From Bradyrhizobium sacchari (lineage in GTDB: Bacteria > Pseudomonadota > Alphaproteobacteria > Rhizobiales > Xanthobacteraceae), in assembly GCF_002068095.1 (NCBI RefSeq), contig NZ_LWIG01000014.1, positions 287,075 to 343,360 of the forward strand: a DNA stretch of 56,286 nucleotides, read 5' to 3'. Shown one piece after another: positions 1 through 8,656 of this stretch. The notes beneath the pieces were generated by a model. The model ran no database searches, was not told where the DNA came from, and was given only the letters and a program-made list of their open reading frames with translations. The translations under genes and the position numbers were made by a program. Each line of letters opens with the position of its first letter. Position 1 is the first letter of the stretch.

Positions 1-1020
1 GGCGGCTCGCGCGACGCCATCATGCGCAACCTGCTGGCCGAGAACCTCGAGAAGGGCGCGACCACGCACACCGTTGCTGCTGTCACCGAGCGCAACGGTG
101 CTGATGCTTCTGCCGAGGTCGCCGACGCGTCGGATACCCCGGCCCGCCCCGCGCCTCAGGTCCAGGCGGCGGCCGCTCCTGCTCCGGAAGCAGCTCCGTC
201 GCGTCTCGCTGCGCGCCTGTCGACGCTTGCCGCGGCGACGGCTGCGGTGCCGCCGGCCCCGCCCAAGCCGGAAGCCAGCAAGCCCGAGGTTCGGCCGACT
301 GAATCCAAGATCGAGCCCGCGCCGCTCACCAATGGCGTGATCTCGAGCCAGCCGCTGTCGATCATCCCCGGCTCGTCCGAACCGATGAGGCCGGTCCGCG
401 TCAAGACCGTTCAGGTCAAGGCCGGCGCCGTCAAGGTCGCCTCTGCCGCCCCGGCTCCGGTCGCTCCGCAAGTCACGAGCACCATTGCCTCCCGGTCCGA
501 CGTCGCGGAAACCTCCGGCGCCGTCGTCGCCCGCGCCGACCTGATCAACAAGCCCGAACCCCAGATCCAGCCGGAAGCGCCGAAGGCGGAAGTCGTCCGT
601 ACCGAGCTGCCGCGGCAGCCGGCCGGCTTCGGCACCGGAAACGGCATCCTCGGCGTGCTGCCGGCCACGACCGCCGCCGCCGCGCCCGCCCCGGCCGCTC
701 CGAAGCTCGCGTCCGCCGATCCGGCGCCGCAGCCGGTCCAGATGGGCGCCACCACCAAGCCGGCCGTCACTCACAGCGGCTGGATCGTCCAGGTCGGCGC
801 GCTCGAGAGCGAGAACGAAGCCCAGCAGCGCATCGACGCCGCGCGCAGTTCGGCCCGCGGGCTGCTCAGCAAGGCCGATCCGTTCACCGAGCCTGTTGTC
901 GCCAAGGACAATCGCAAGCTCTACCGCGCCCGTTTCGCCGGGCTCGAGCGCGACCAGGCCGAGGCCGTTTGCCGCGCCCTGAAGCGCGCCGACATCTCCT
1001 GCATCACCGTGCGCAACTGA
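1..1020 (+). CDS. D-alanyl-D-alanine carboxypeptidase with SPOR domain, C-terminal part (5' truncated by window)
   Basis: The frame is open from the first base (GGSRDAIMRN...), so the true start lies upstream and the catalytic serine domain is outside the window. What remains is a long Ala/Pro-rich periplasmic linker (visible residues about 35-255) and a C-terminal SPOR-like domain (about 259-339, beginning SGWIVQVGALES). SPOR domains bind denuded glycan at division septa. In the family, penicillin-binding-type D,D-carboxypeptidases trim the pentapeptide terminus of peptidoglycan. The enzyme class is inferred from the junction sequence and the domain order, as no catalytic motif is visible. 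A strong terminator follows the stop. Confidence 0.75.
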   Translation, partial: GGSRDAIMRNLLAENLEKGATTHTVAAVTERNGADASAEVADASDTPARPAPQVQAAAAPAPEAAPSRLAARLSTLAAATAAVPPAPPKPEASKPEVRPTESKIEPAPLTNGVISSQPLSIIPGSSEPMRPVRVKTVQVKAGAVKVASAAPAPVAPQVTSTIASRSDVAETSGAVVARADLINKPEPQIQPEAPKAEVVRTELPRQPAGFGTGNGILGVLPATTAAAAPAPAAPKLASADPAPQPVQMGATTKPAVTHSGWIVQVGALESENEAQQRIDAARSSARGLLSKADPFTEPVVAKDNRKLYRARFAGLERDQAEAVCRALKRADISCITVRN

Positions 1021-1040
1021 TCGCTCGCGCCACTCCGATC

Positions 1041-1075
1041 AAAATGCCCGCGCAAGGCGCGGGCATTTTTGTTTT
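1041..1075 (+). terminator. Rho-independent terminator after the carboxypeptidase gene
   Basis: A perfect hairpin lies 20 bp after the stop: arm AAAATGCCCGCGC (1041-1053), loop AAG, matching arm 1057-1069, then a T-rich tail. The stem is GC-rich with an A tract before and a T tract after, so it could also stop transcription arriving from the opposite strand. Confidence 0.9.
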
Positions 1076-1237
1076 GGGGATGCGGCAGTCCCTGTTCCGC
1101 GACAACCTCTCGTCAACAATTTACGGTTAAATTTTTACTCAAGGTATCGACCACGCCGACAATGGCGGGCATCGGGGCGACGACAGACAGAGCAGCAGAG
1201 CTCACGCGGTACGGGCGTTTGTAGCGTAGTGCCGGAG

Positions 1238-1963
1238 TCAGCCGTTATGCGTGCGAAGCAGAGTATCCTTGGCCTCGTTTACCCGGGCAGCGAGATACGT
1301 CGAGCCCCCCTGGTCGGGATGGAGTTTCTTCATCAGGGATTTGTGGGCCCGGCTGATGTCGTCACGCCCCGCGCCCGGCTGCAAGCCAAGGATCTGATAG
1401 GCTTCCTCCGCCGTCATTTTGCCACTCGCCGCCGTGCGGCGCTGCCCCCCTGCCGCGTCGCCCTGCGCGTTCTGACGCCAAGCGGGAAACCGGCGGTCCA
1501 GATAGCTTTCAAGTAAGGCCACGCTCTCGGCGTCGAACGCCGGGACCATCGCCAAGAGGCCCGCGAGATCGAACTCGTCGAGATCGCGCCCTGCGTGAGG
1601 CCCAGCAATGATCCGGCCGCCGAGCTGGCCGGAATCGTGGTCGAGCCGCATGTCGAGGAATGGCGAGCGCACCCGCGAGGCCTGTCCGGTCGGGCGCGTC
1701 GCGCCGCCACCGAACAGGCCGCCGACATTCCCGAAACCGGCATTCGCGAGCGGAGTCCAGCCGAGCAGCCCGGCGCCGAAAATTCCGAGCGGGATCGCAA
1801 CCGCCAGCTCGCCCCGTAAGCCCGTGAAGGCCGCGACCGCCAGCGCGACGACGCCACCGCCGAACTTGATGGTGCGCGCCAGCACCGCCGGATTGGCGGA
1901 GCGGAACATCTGGAGCAACAGATAGAGCGTGATAACGGCGACGGCGCCGGCGATCAGGGTCAT
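1238..1963 (-). CDS. Membrane-anchored J-domain (DnaJ-like) protein
   Basis: This 241-residue protein has an N-terminal transmembrane segment (about residues 2-20), a second hydrophobic stretch (about 32-65), and a C-terminal J domain (about 185-241) carrying the HPD signature in KKLHPDQGG. J domains stimulate the ATPase of an Hsp70; tethering to the membrane with the J domain at the C-terminus resembles TIM14/DjlA-like co-chaperones. The chosen ATG at 1963 opens directly into the first membrane segment. A GTG at 2029 overlapping the stop of the upstream VWA gene (TAGTG) would add 22 residues and is an alternative start implying translational coupling. Confidence 0.82.
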   Translation of the reverse strand: MTLIAGAVAVITLYLLLQMFRSANPAVLARTIKFGGGVVALAVAAFTGLRGELAVAIPLGIFGAGLLGWTPLANAGFGNVGGLFGGGATRPTGQASRVRSPFLDMRLDHDSGQLGGRIIAGPHAGRDLDEFDLAGLLAMVPAFDAESVALLESYLDRRFPAWRQNAQGDAAGGQRRTAASGKMTAEEAYQILGLQPGAGRDDISRAHKSLMKKLHPDQGGSTYLAARVNEAKDTLLRTHNG

Positions 1964-2028
1964 GACCGGAATATAATCGTCCTTGCGCCAAAATGCATGG
2001 CGTTCACCGCCGAGGGCCAGCCTGAGCA

Positions 2029-2778
2029 CTACTTCATCTGGCCGATCAGCTTGGCCGCGCCGCTCGTGCTCTTGGCCAGCTTCAGTAGCGCCTCGCGGCC
2101 ACCGGCGGCATAGGCGGCGGCCGCACGCAACAGCTCGCGCAGCTGCGCCGCAGCACCAGGATCAAACCGGCACCAGGCACCGCCTGTCAGGCGCGCGATC
2201 TCGCGAAAGGCCTTCTCAGCCACGGCATCGTGGCCTTCCTGAAACAGGAAGACGGGGACCTTGAGCATGCCGAGCTCGCCGGCCTTGGCGCAGAGCTCGT
2301 CGACCTTCTCCTCCATGGCGTCGCCGACGAAGACGACGGCGCGCACACCGGATGCGACCGCCTCGCGCCTCGCCTCGCTCAGCACCTTGCCGATCTGGGT
2401 GTCGCCGCCGCGGCAATCGATCTTGCTCATCAGCGTCGCAAGCCTTGCGCTGTCGGAGATCCAACCCGAGGCGCGGCACTCGTTGAAGCCGCGATAGTAG
2501 ACCAGCCGGATGTCGAGGCTGCCGAGCGCCGCGGTCTCGCGAAACATGTCGGCCTGGAGCGCGCAGGCCATGTCCCAGGTCGGCTGCCGGCTCATGGTCG
2601 CATCCAGCGCGAAGATCAGCCTGCCCTTTGCGCCTGGCGCATGCGGCGACAGCGCCCGCGCCTTCGCGACGAAGGCCGCAATGTCCTCCGAGGTCGAGGT
2701 CCTTGCCTGCGGCAGCGCGCCGTCCGCCTGCGCCGACACGGCATCGCCACCACGCGGTTTGATAGGTTCGCCTGACAT
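2029..2778 (-). CDS. VWA-domain protein
   Basis: A 249-residue soluble protein with a von Willebrand factor A fold. A MIDAS-type metal motif is visible as DATMS (residues 59-63), followed by GGDT and by an Asp in VFVGDAME. VWA proteins often act as metal-dependent adaptors for chaperones or AAA machines, but no MoxR/AAA partner is present here. The gene runs directly into the membrane J-domain gene, with its stop overlapping a possible GTG start, so the two probably form one transcript and may work together. The specific substrate is unknown. Confidence 0.8.
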   Translation of the reverse strand: MSGEPIKPRGGDAVSAQADGALPQARTSTSEDIAAFVAKARALSPHAPGAKGRLIFALDATMSRQPTWDMACALQADMFRETAALGSLDIRLVYYRGFNECRASGWISDSARLATLMSKIDCRGGDTQIGKVLSEARREAVASGVRAVVFVGDAMEEKVDELCAKAGELGMLKVPVFLFQEGHDAVAEKAFREIARLTGGAWCRFDPGAAAQLRELLRAAAAYAAGGREALLKLAKSTSGAAKLIGQMK

Positions 2779-2918
2779 AGCTGCTCTTCACCGTACGCGA
2801 GCAGGTAATGTGGTCAGCGCCCGCGGCCCGGTCAATGTGCAAAGCCTCCGCGGGCGGACGCCGGCGGAGGCTTTGCAGATCGGTATCGGCCCTTCAGCGA
2901 GCCGTCAGCTCTTGTGCG

Positions 2919-3779
2919 TCAGCTCTTGGCGGGTGCCATCAGGGCGACCGGACCGGGTTCGAGAATCTTGGGCGGAGACGACTGCGTGTCGACCGGCGCC
3001 ACCTCGCTGTCGGTCGTGTTCAGGAACTTGTCGAGCATGCTCTGGATCGAGTTCTTCGCCGCGTCCGGACCGGTGTCGCGCATGTCGTTGTGCTGGAATT
3101 CGGTCTTGACGACCTGGATGCCCGCCTTCTCGCACTCCTCGTCGGTCGGGATGACGCCCGCATCGGTCTTGAACTGCGGATCCTGGGAACGGAACGACAG
3201 GATCTTGAACTTACCGGCGGTGACGAACGGCACACGCAGATTGTCGAGCGTGACGACCTTCTTGACCTCGTCCGGATACTGCTTGGCGAAATACATGGTG
3301 ATGTCGCCGCCCATGGAGTGGCCGACCATCGTCACCTTGTCGTAGTCGGCGTTGGGCTGGACCTTCTTCATCTCCTGCATGGCGAGATGGATGTTGGCGA
3401 CACCGCGCAGGATCTGCGGCAGGCGGCCGACATAGAGCTCGCCCGGCTTGGTCACCATCGGAGGATCGGTCGGCAGGTCATGCTGCGGGCTCACGACCAT
3501 GTAGCCACGCGCAGCAAAGATATTGGCGAGGAAGCCGTACTCGGTGTTCTTGACGGTGTTGCCGTGATTGATAACCGCGACCGGCAGCGTGATCATGCCG
3601 GCATTGGCCTGCATTTCCTTGTCGCGGCGGACCGCGATATCGACCGGCACGGGACGGTTGTCGCGCGAAGCGTCGTAGAAGGTGATAGTCTCGTGCTTGA
3701 TCGCCCACTTGCTCGCCGTGAAATAGGCGATGCCGCAGAGGGCACTGACCGAAACCAGAACGGCAATTCCACGCTTCAT
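2919..3779 (-). CDS. Alpha/beta hydrolase, exported or membrane-anchored
   Basis: A 286-residue protein with an N-terminal hydrophobic signal/anchor (residues 4-22), so it probably acts outside the inner membrane. The nucleophile elbow GHSMGG places the catalytic Ser at 155, and an NHGN motif (71-74) fits the oxyanion-hole loop. A His near the C-terminal third (QHND, about residue 229) is a candidate for the triad. The fold is clear but the substrate (ester, lactone or lipid) is not. It is a single-gene unit: 341 bp upstream are free of genes and the VWA gene lies 140 bp downstream. Confidence 0.78.
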   Translation of the reverse strand: MKRGIAVLVSVSALCGIAYFTASKWAIKHETITFYDASRDNRPVPVDIAVRRDKEMQANAGMITLPVAVINHGNTVKNTEYGFLANIFAARGYMVVSPQHDLPTDPPMVTKPGELYVGRLPQILRGVANIHLAMQEMKKVQPNADYDKVTMVGHSMGGDITMYFAKQYPDEVKKVVTLDNLRVPFVTAGKFKILSFRSQDPQFKTDAGVIPTDEECEKAGIQVVKTEFQHNDMRDTGPDAAKNSIQSMLDKFLNTTDSEVAPVDTQSSPPKILEPGPVALMAPAKS

Positions 3780-3876
3780 TTTCGTCCTCAGCCTCAGGCT
3801 CTTGCGGCCTGAATCCCTGTTGAAAATCGTGTTCTTCCGAGGCTCTTCGGCCCCTGGTCGCCTATTCCCTAATATA

Positions 3877-3894
3877 TGTCACAGCAGCGTGACA
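3877..3894. promoter_or_regulatory. Palindrome TGTCAC-N6-GTGACA, possible operator
   Basis: A perfect 6-bp inverted repeat with a 6-bp spacer, about 100 bp upstream of the alpha/beta hydrolase start. Arm length and spacing resemble CRP/FNR-superfamily half-sites (TGTGA-N6-TCACA), although the sequence differs. No second copy was noticed. The regulatory role is inferred only. Confidence 0.35.
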
Positions 3895-4066
3895 GGAAGG
3901 CTAAATATTGTGAAGCGCCAGCCCTTTCATTGTGCGGCGCACTCGTTTCTTGGGCACCCCTTCTCATACGACTACGTCAGGGTGCCGATCCACCATCCGA
4001 CGCAATCGGTCTGGATGGGGTTCAATTTCGCGGTAAATCTAGGGTGAAAACGGCGTGGAGCGGGCT

Positions 4067-4084
4067 CGGTTCCGGCAGGAACCG
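4067..4084 (-). terminator. Possible weak terminator after mipZ
   Basis: Hairpin CGGTTCC-GGCA-GGAACCG lies about 37 bp past the mipZ stop. In the direction of mipZ transcription a TTTT tract follows only after about 20 bases, so termination efficiency is doubtful. Confidence 0.35.
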
Positions 4085-4120
4085 TCCGGCTTGGGCCCGA
4101 AGTAGTAATATACCGCTCCG

Positions 4121-5044
4121 TCAGGCGCCGAGGATGTCGTGAATCTCGAGCGGCTTGTCGACCTGGCTGAACCATTCGGCGCGATTTGCCGCACGGCGGC
4201 GGCCGCGCTCGTCGAGCGGCAGCTTGAGCTGGCGCAGCAGGCCTGTCACCTCCTCGCGCGCGGTGAGATGGCCGAGATTCGGTCGCATGCCGAGCGTGGC
4301 CTCGTCGATCTCGTCGAGGGCGGTCAGGCCACGCGGAAAAAATTCGCGGTAGACCACGCGCTCGGCGAAGCCGTCGACGTAGCGGAAGCCGAGCCGCAGC
4401 GACAAATCCTTCAGCCCGTCGGCGACGAGTTGCTTGTTGCGGGAGCCGAGCATGGACAGGCGGTTGCGCACCACGATCCAGTCGGTGGTCGAGCCGTCGA
4501 GCTGACGGCGCTTGCGGCGGGTATCCCGCACCATCTCGGCATAGTGGCTCTCGCCCGTCACCGCGTAGTTGGCGGGATCGACGGTGCCGAGCACGTCGAA
4601 GTCGAGGAAGCTGTCGTTGATCGGCGTGACCAGCGTGTCGGCCATGGAATGCGCGAGCCGCATCAAGTAGCTGTCGGTGCCGGGCGTATCGATGACGATG
4701 AAGTCGAAGCTGCTCTCAACCGCCGAGACCGCTTCCATGAATTGCAGGAACTCGGAGTTCTCGTTCTCGGCGATCTGCATGGTCTCGCCGAGCCGGATGC
4801 AGCGATGCACCGGCAGCTCGAGGTCGAGCCTGGTGCGGCGGGCCCAGGCGGCGCGGTTGTCGATGTAGTGGGTGAAGCTTTGCTGGCGGCAATCGAGGTC
4901 GATGGTGGCGACGCGCTGGCCGGCCTTCAGGAGCGCAACGGCGATGTGCAAGGCGGTGGTCGATTTGCCGGAGCCGCCCTTCTCGTTGCCGAGCACGACC
5001 ACGTGCGCCGAGCCTGACTGGCCTTGGCTAGCTTGCAGCAGCAT
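4121..5044 (-). CDS. mipZ: MipZ, ParA-family division-site positioning ATPase
   Basis: A 307-residue ParA/MinD-type ATPase. The deviant Walker A motif KGGSGKST is at residues 22-29, the switch region DLDCRQQS follows (about 54-61), and VIDTPG carries the Walker B aspartate. The long body containing WIVVRNRLS and the FPRGLTALDEID stretch near the C-terminus are typical of MipZ, which forms a gradient from the ParB-bound poles and blocks FtsZ assembly away from midcell. The start at 5044 is preceded by TTGAGGGG; a GTG at 5059 would overlap that ribosome site and is less likely. It is divergent from panC. Confidence 0.93.
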   Translation of the reverse strand: MLLQASQGQSGSAHVVVLGNEKGGSGKSTTALHIAVALLKAGQRVATIDLDCRQQSFTHYIDNRAAWARRTRLDLELPVHRCIRLGETMQIAENENSEFLQFMEAVSAVESSFDFIVIDTPGTDSYLMRLAHSMADTLVTPINDSFLDFDVLGTVDPANYAVTGESHYAEMVRDTRRKRRQLDGSTTDWIVVRNRLSMLGSRNKQLVADGLKDLSLRLGFRYVDGFAERVVYREFFPRGLTALDEIDEATLGMRPNLGHLTAREEVTGLLRQLKLPLDERGRRRAANRAEWFSQVDKPLEIHDILGA

Positions 5045-5322
5045 AGCACCCCTCAACACCCCTGATGAATATCTTCGAGTTGACCGCGTCTACGGTCAAG
5101 TGAAATGCGTGACAGGTAATGCAAATCGCAGCGCGCCGTTCTTCATCATGAAACGAGGCGCCATCCATCGTCTGTGATCCCGCCCACAATGTCGCGACAT
5201 CACGCGTCGCGGGGGATGCTGTGCCGCATCCGGGCGCATGGCGTCCACGACGGCCGCTTGTTAAGGTTAGCCCGCCAGGCGTCCAGTCCTTCCCTGCCGA
5301 TTCCCCAACCCGTCGAGTCCTG

Positions 5323-6174
5323 ATGTCACCAAGTCCTCTGATCGCCCGCACGGTCCCCGCGCTCCGGCGCGCCGTCGACAATCTTCGCAAGCGAAAGGCC
5401 ACGATCGCGCTGGTCCCGACCATGGGGGCGCTCCATGACGGGCATGTGTCGCTGGTGCGCCTTGCCAAGCGGCGGGCCAGCCGCGTCGTGGTGTCGATCT
5501 TCGTCAACCCGACTCAATTCGCCCCGACCGAGGACTTCGGTTCCTATCCGCGCACCTGGAAGTCGGACATCGCCAAGCTCGCAGCGGAGGATGTCGACAT
5601 CGTCTGGCATCCCGGCGTCGAGGCGATGTACCCGGAGGGCTTTGCCACCCGCATTGTGCCGGAGGGGCCGGCGCTGGCCGGACTCGAGGACCGCTTTAGG
5701 CCGCACTTCTTCGGAGGCGTCGCCACCGTCGTCGGCAAGCTGTTCACGCAATGCCGGCCGGATGTCGCGATCTTTGGCGAGAAGGACTTCCAGCAATTGC
5801 GGGTGGTGACGCAGATGGCCCGCGACCTCGACCTTGGCGTCAAGGTGATCGGTTCCCGTACCGTGCGCGAACGCGACGGGCTCGCGATGTCCTCGCGCAA
5901 CGTCTACCTCTCGACCGAGGAGCGCCAGACCGCCATCACGCTCTACCGCGCCATGAAGGACAGCGCCGGCCGCATCCGCGGCGGCGAAGCCATCGCGTCC
6001 GCGATGGCGCGCGGCGCCGAGATGATCAAGGCAGCCGGCTTTGCGCTCGACTATTTCGAGGCCCGCCATGCCGCGACGCTGGCGCCGGTCACCTCGCGCA
6101 AGGACGGTCCCTTGCGGATCCTGGTCGCAGCCAAGCTCGGCACCACCAGGCTGATCGACAATATCGCGGTTTAG
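5323..6174 (+). CDS. panC: Pantothenate synthetase (pantoate--beta-alanine ligase)
   Basis: A 283-residue cytoplasmic enzyme of vitamin B5/CoA biosynthesis that joins pantoate to beta-alanine through a pantoyl-adenylate. The nucleotidyltransferase HxGH signature is in [12 protein letters not shown], with [10 protein letters not shown] (pantoate pocket), FGEKDFQQL and SSRNVYLS following in the usual order. Length fits the family (about 280). An in-frame GTG at 5221 would add an unlikely Pro/Arg-rich tail, so the ATG at 5323 was preferred. The 3' end overlaps the stop of the convergent DUF1489 gene by 4 bp. Confidence 0.96.
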   Translation: MSPSPLIARTVPALRRAVDNLRKRKATIALVPTMGALHDGHVSLVRLAKRRASRVVVSIFVNPTQFAPTEDFGSYPRTWKSDIAKLAAEDVDIVWHPGVEAMYPEGFATRIVPEGPALAGLEDRFRPHFFGGVATVVGKLFTQCRPDVAIFGEKDFQQLRVVTQMARDLDLGVKVIGSRTVRERDGLAMSSRNVYLSTEERQTAITLYRAMKDSAGRIRGGEAIASAMARGAEMIKAAGFALDYFEARHAATLAPVTSRKDGPLRILVAAKLGTTRLIDNIAV

Positions 6175-6611
6175 AGCAGTCCGAGATCGCGCAGCTCGCG
6201 CCGCATCGGCTCCGGCATCGCGGCGATGGTGCCGGCGGCCGACTTGCCGAGATCGGCCGGCACGGAATCCTCGGTGAGATAGCGCCAGCCCTGGAACGGA
6301 CGCATAGGCCGCGGCGAGACCGGCACCACCTTCGGCTGCATCACGATCCGGCAGCGTCCGATGCCGTCCTTGTCGCGGAACGGCTCGATGCCGATGATCT
6401 TTTCGCGTGCGGCGATCTCGCCCTTGATGACCCAATAGAGCGACCCGCCGGCGAGGATCTCGGCATCGCGCTTGGGCACCATGCGGGTGATGTGGATGTG
6501 GTGTTGCGGCAGACCCTTCTTCTTGGCGGTCTGCATCCGTTCGGCCACCCACTCCTTCAATTCCTTGACGGAGTCGCAGCCGACGGCGAGCTTGATCAGA
6601 TGGAGTGGCAT
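6171..6611 (-). CDS. DUF1489 family protein
   Basis: A 146-residue soluble protein matching the alphaproteobacterial DUF1489 family across its length: start [12 protein letters not shown], central HITRMVPKR and GSLYWVIKG, and RPFQGWRYL near the end. Biochemical function is unknown. It converges on panC with a 4-bp overlap of coding ends. A 42-bp gap separates it from the membrane protein gene upstream on the same strand, so co-transcription is possible. Confidence 0.88.
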   Translation of the reverse strand: MPLHLIKLAVGCDSVKELKEWVAERMQTAKKKGLPQHHIHITRMVPKRDAEILAGGSLYWVIKGEIAAREKIIGIEPFRDKDGIGRCRIVMQPKVVPVSPRPMRPFQGWRYLTEDSVPADLGKSAAGTIAAMPEPMRRELRDLGLL

Positions 6612-6653
6612 GTCCCAGCATTAGCCGGGCAGCCACGCATTTGGAATGCCGAA

Positions 6654-7655
6654 CTACTCGTTATCCGCAGCCGGAGCAGCCGGCGCGGAAGCTGGCGGCG
6701 CGAGCGGAACCGGTGCTGCAGCCGGCGCACGCGCGGCCTTCGGCGCCGACGGCTTCTTGGCGGCCGGTGCCGCGGGAGCAGCTGCCTGCGCCGAGGTCGC
6801 GGCCGGCGCGCGCGGCGCCGCTGGCGCAGCGCCACCGGCAGGCGCCGCTTGGCGCGTCCCCGCAGTGGACGGCTCCGGGTTCATGATGCTCACCGGAGGC
6901 GTCGACGAGGCGCTCGGGAACTCCGCATTGGTCGGCCTGCCCGTCGGCATCGAGGGCGGCAGCCCCGCGAGCGCGGCCGTGGCGGGCATTGCCGGCGCCG
7001 ACACTCCCGCGGGCGCGTTCCAGGCCGGCGCGTAGCGTGCGACCAGCGTGTCGTAGAGATGGGACTCCATGTTGGCGGCGACCTGCTGCTGATCGGTCAG
7101 CGAGCGGAAGGCGGCACAATCGAATTGCGTGCAGCCGTCGCGCGCGACCAGCACCTGCGCGACGAGGCCGTAGCGATCCCGCTCCAGCGACTTGCGCAGC
7201 ACCTTCATGTCGAGCGTCAGGCTCTTCTCGGCGGTGGCGGCATCGCCGAGCGCGGTGAGCCGGTCGATCCTGGCCGCGGTGTAGGCGACGGCCGCCGCCG
7301 CCGTGTCGGGTGCGCCGAACAGCGCCTTCTCGCAGCCCGCGGCCACGGCATCACCGGCGAGGCCGTCCAGACAGGACAGCGCCGGCAGGCTCGCGGTGAC
7401 TACAGCCTGCGCGCGCGCCTCGGTCGGCGCGTCCTGCGCTTCCGGTCCATAGACGCGTATCGTGGCCGCCCCCGCGATCGCGATGGACAGCAGCGTGATG
7501 ACGGTCAGCGCGCCGTTGGCGACCGACTTTTCGGCGCGCAGCAGCGTGATCAGCAGGATCAACCCGAAGAAGCCGGCGGCCGCCAGCGTCATCCACATCG
7601 GAAAGGCCGCCGAGCGCCAGGTTTGGTCGAGCGAAGTGGCCCATGCCCAGTTCAT
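6654..7655 (-). CDS. Conserved membrane protein with Ala/Pro-rich tail, function unknown
   Basis: A 333-residue protein with two N-terminal membrane segments (about residues 18-40 and 46-66), a middle domain (about 75-210) containing CEKALFG and the CTQFDCAAF cysteine pair, and a low-complexity Ala/Pro tail from about residue 235 to the end. The cysteine-containing middle part probably faces the periplasm. I do not recognise the family. The tail looks like a flexible cell-wall-spanning linker. Confidence 0.7.
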   Translation of the reverse strand: MNWAWATSLDQTWRSAAFPMWMTLAAAGFFGLILLITLLRAEKSVANGALTVITLLSIAIAGAATIRVYGPEAQDAPTEARAQAVVTASLPALSCLDGLAGDAVAAGCEKALFGAPDTAAAAVAYTAARIDRLTALGDAATAEKSLTLDMKVLRKSLERDRYGLVAQVLVARDGCTQFDCAAFRSLTDQQQVAANMESHLYDTLVARYAPAWNAPAGVSAPAMPATAALAGLPPSMPTGRPTNAEFPSASSTPPVSIMNPEPSTAGTRQAAPAGGAAPAAPRAPAATSAQAAAPAAPAAKKPSAPKAARAPAAAPVPLAPPASAPAAPAADNE

Positions 7656-7811
7656 GCGCGACGTCCCCTCACGCGAGCAAAGAGCGAATGGTCAAGCGAG
7701 CACCGCGAGTCGGCAACTGCCCCCGCCCCACCTTGCGAAGGCGAAGCGGGCCTTTTGACGGCGAGCGGAGCAGATTCGTCCGCGATGGCAGTCGGCGGTG
7801 TCGGAGGCGCG

Positions 7812-8018
7812 TCAGGACAGCGCCAGCTGACTTTCCTTGGCGACCCGTTCGAACGCCTCGGTCGAGCTCTTGATCCGGTACTGGCAATCGTCGCCTTCCG
7901 TCGGCAGCAGGCGGATGACCTCATACGAGCCGCTGGCAGCGGGGCGCGCGATGTTGCTGGCCGTGAACAAAACGCGCGTTCCAACGGGGAATTTGTGCTT
8001 CAACACCCTCTCCATCAC
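7812..8018 (-). CDS. Small conserved protein, function unknown
   Basis: A 68-residue protein (MMERVLKHKFPVGTRVLF...) with a compact beta-rich look: KFPVGTRVLF, YEVIRLLPTEGDDCQYRIKS and AFERVAKESQL. Small single-domain proteins of this pattern are frequent in rhizobia, and their SH3-like barrel character is only my impression. An ATG lies one codon in from the first. It stands alone, 156 bp upstream of the membrane protein gene. Confidence 0.65.
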   Translation of the reverse strand: MMERVLKHKFPVGTRVLFTASNIARPAASGSYEVIRLLPTEGDDCQYRIKSSTEAFERVAKESQLALS

Positions 8019-8202
8019 TCAAACAACGCCTGCCTCGCCCATGGTCCCACTGCGATGGCCGGCCGGAAACCCGGCTGCTGTATAGCATGCATGCGGCGTT
8101 TTTGACCAGCCTCATGCAAGCCTGGCGGACACACAAATTTTTAAGTCTTTTCAGGACGATAACGGAAACAATGGTCCGCTTTAATACCGCTGGAACCGGG
8201 CC

Positions 8203-8571
8203 TTAAGCAGTATGGGGCAGATGGCCAGCCGGGCTTGCCTGGTCGACGGCCTTGGGCAGCTCCTGGGCGAGGATTTCACCCAATTGGTCGACCGGGATGT
8301 TGTAGCGCGCGGCGAGCTGGCGGACGGTGTCGCTGCCGAGCACGGCGCGGAGCTGGTCGGCCGAGATCGGCAGGTTGTGGCCGTTGCCGAGCCAGGACTT
8401 CACCTGCTCGCCAAAACCCGCCTGCTGGAGTTTCGCGACGATGGCGCTGAGGCCGCCCTGGTTGTTGCTGCCGAGCACCTCGTTGAGCACGGCCGGCAGC
8501 ACGGCGGCACCGAGCTGGCCGAGTGCGCTGCGGAGCGCGGGATTGTTTTCCAGCGAGTCCAGGATTCCCAT
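8203..8571 (-). CDS. YidB-like (DUF937) protein
   Basis: A 122-residue protein starting MGILDSLENNP. The C-terminal half carries the DUF937/YidB pattern: QVKSWLGNGHNLPIS, LRAVLGSDTVRQLA, and QLGEILAQELPKAVDQ near the end. The family is widespread and small, with no established biochemical activity. The ATG at 8571 was preferred over an upstream in-frame start because the YidB family begins MGxxD. An 85-bp gap separates it from the GST gene end. Confidence 0.85.
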   Translation of the reverse strand: MGILDSLENNPALRSALGQLGAAVLPAVLNEVLGSNNQGGLSAIVAKLQQAGFGEQVKSWLGNGHNLPISADQLRAVLGSDTVRQLAARYNIPVDQLGEILAQELPKAVDQASPAGHLPHTA

Positions 8572-8656
8572 GGCGCCCTCTCTCAATTTGTCGTTGCGCG
8601 GCGATTGAGCGCCGCCATCCGGCATGCCGTCAAGCCGCGCTCAATCACAATCACGC

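Larger units (their letters stand above)
3780..4120. other. Gene-free interval between alpha/beta hydrolase and mipZ
   Basis: No credible gene is seen in these 341 bp. It should contain the hydrolase promoter (right to left). A TGTCAC-N6-GTGACA inverted repeat lies at 3877-3894 and a small hairpin at 4067-4084. The centre is AT-richer than the flanks. Confidence 0.6.

Noticed and set aside
2808..3812. A 334-codon plus-strand frame opposite the alpha/beta hydrolase
   Set aside because: It mirrors the hydrolase reading frame, is His/Arg/Asp-rich and lacks any domain, while the minus frame has signal, GHSMGG and normal composition.
5751..8105. A 784-codon open plus-strand frame across panC, DUF1489 and the membrane protein gene
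   Set aside because: It is antisense or out of frame to three well-supported genes, is Arg/His-rich low-complexity text, and has no domain. It is an artefact of high GC.
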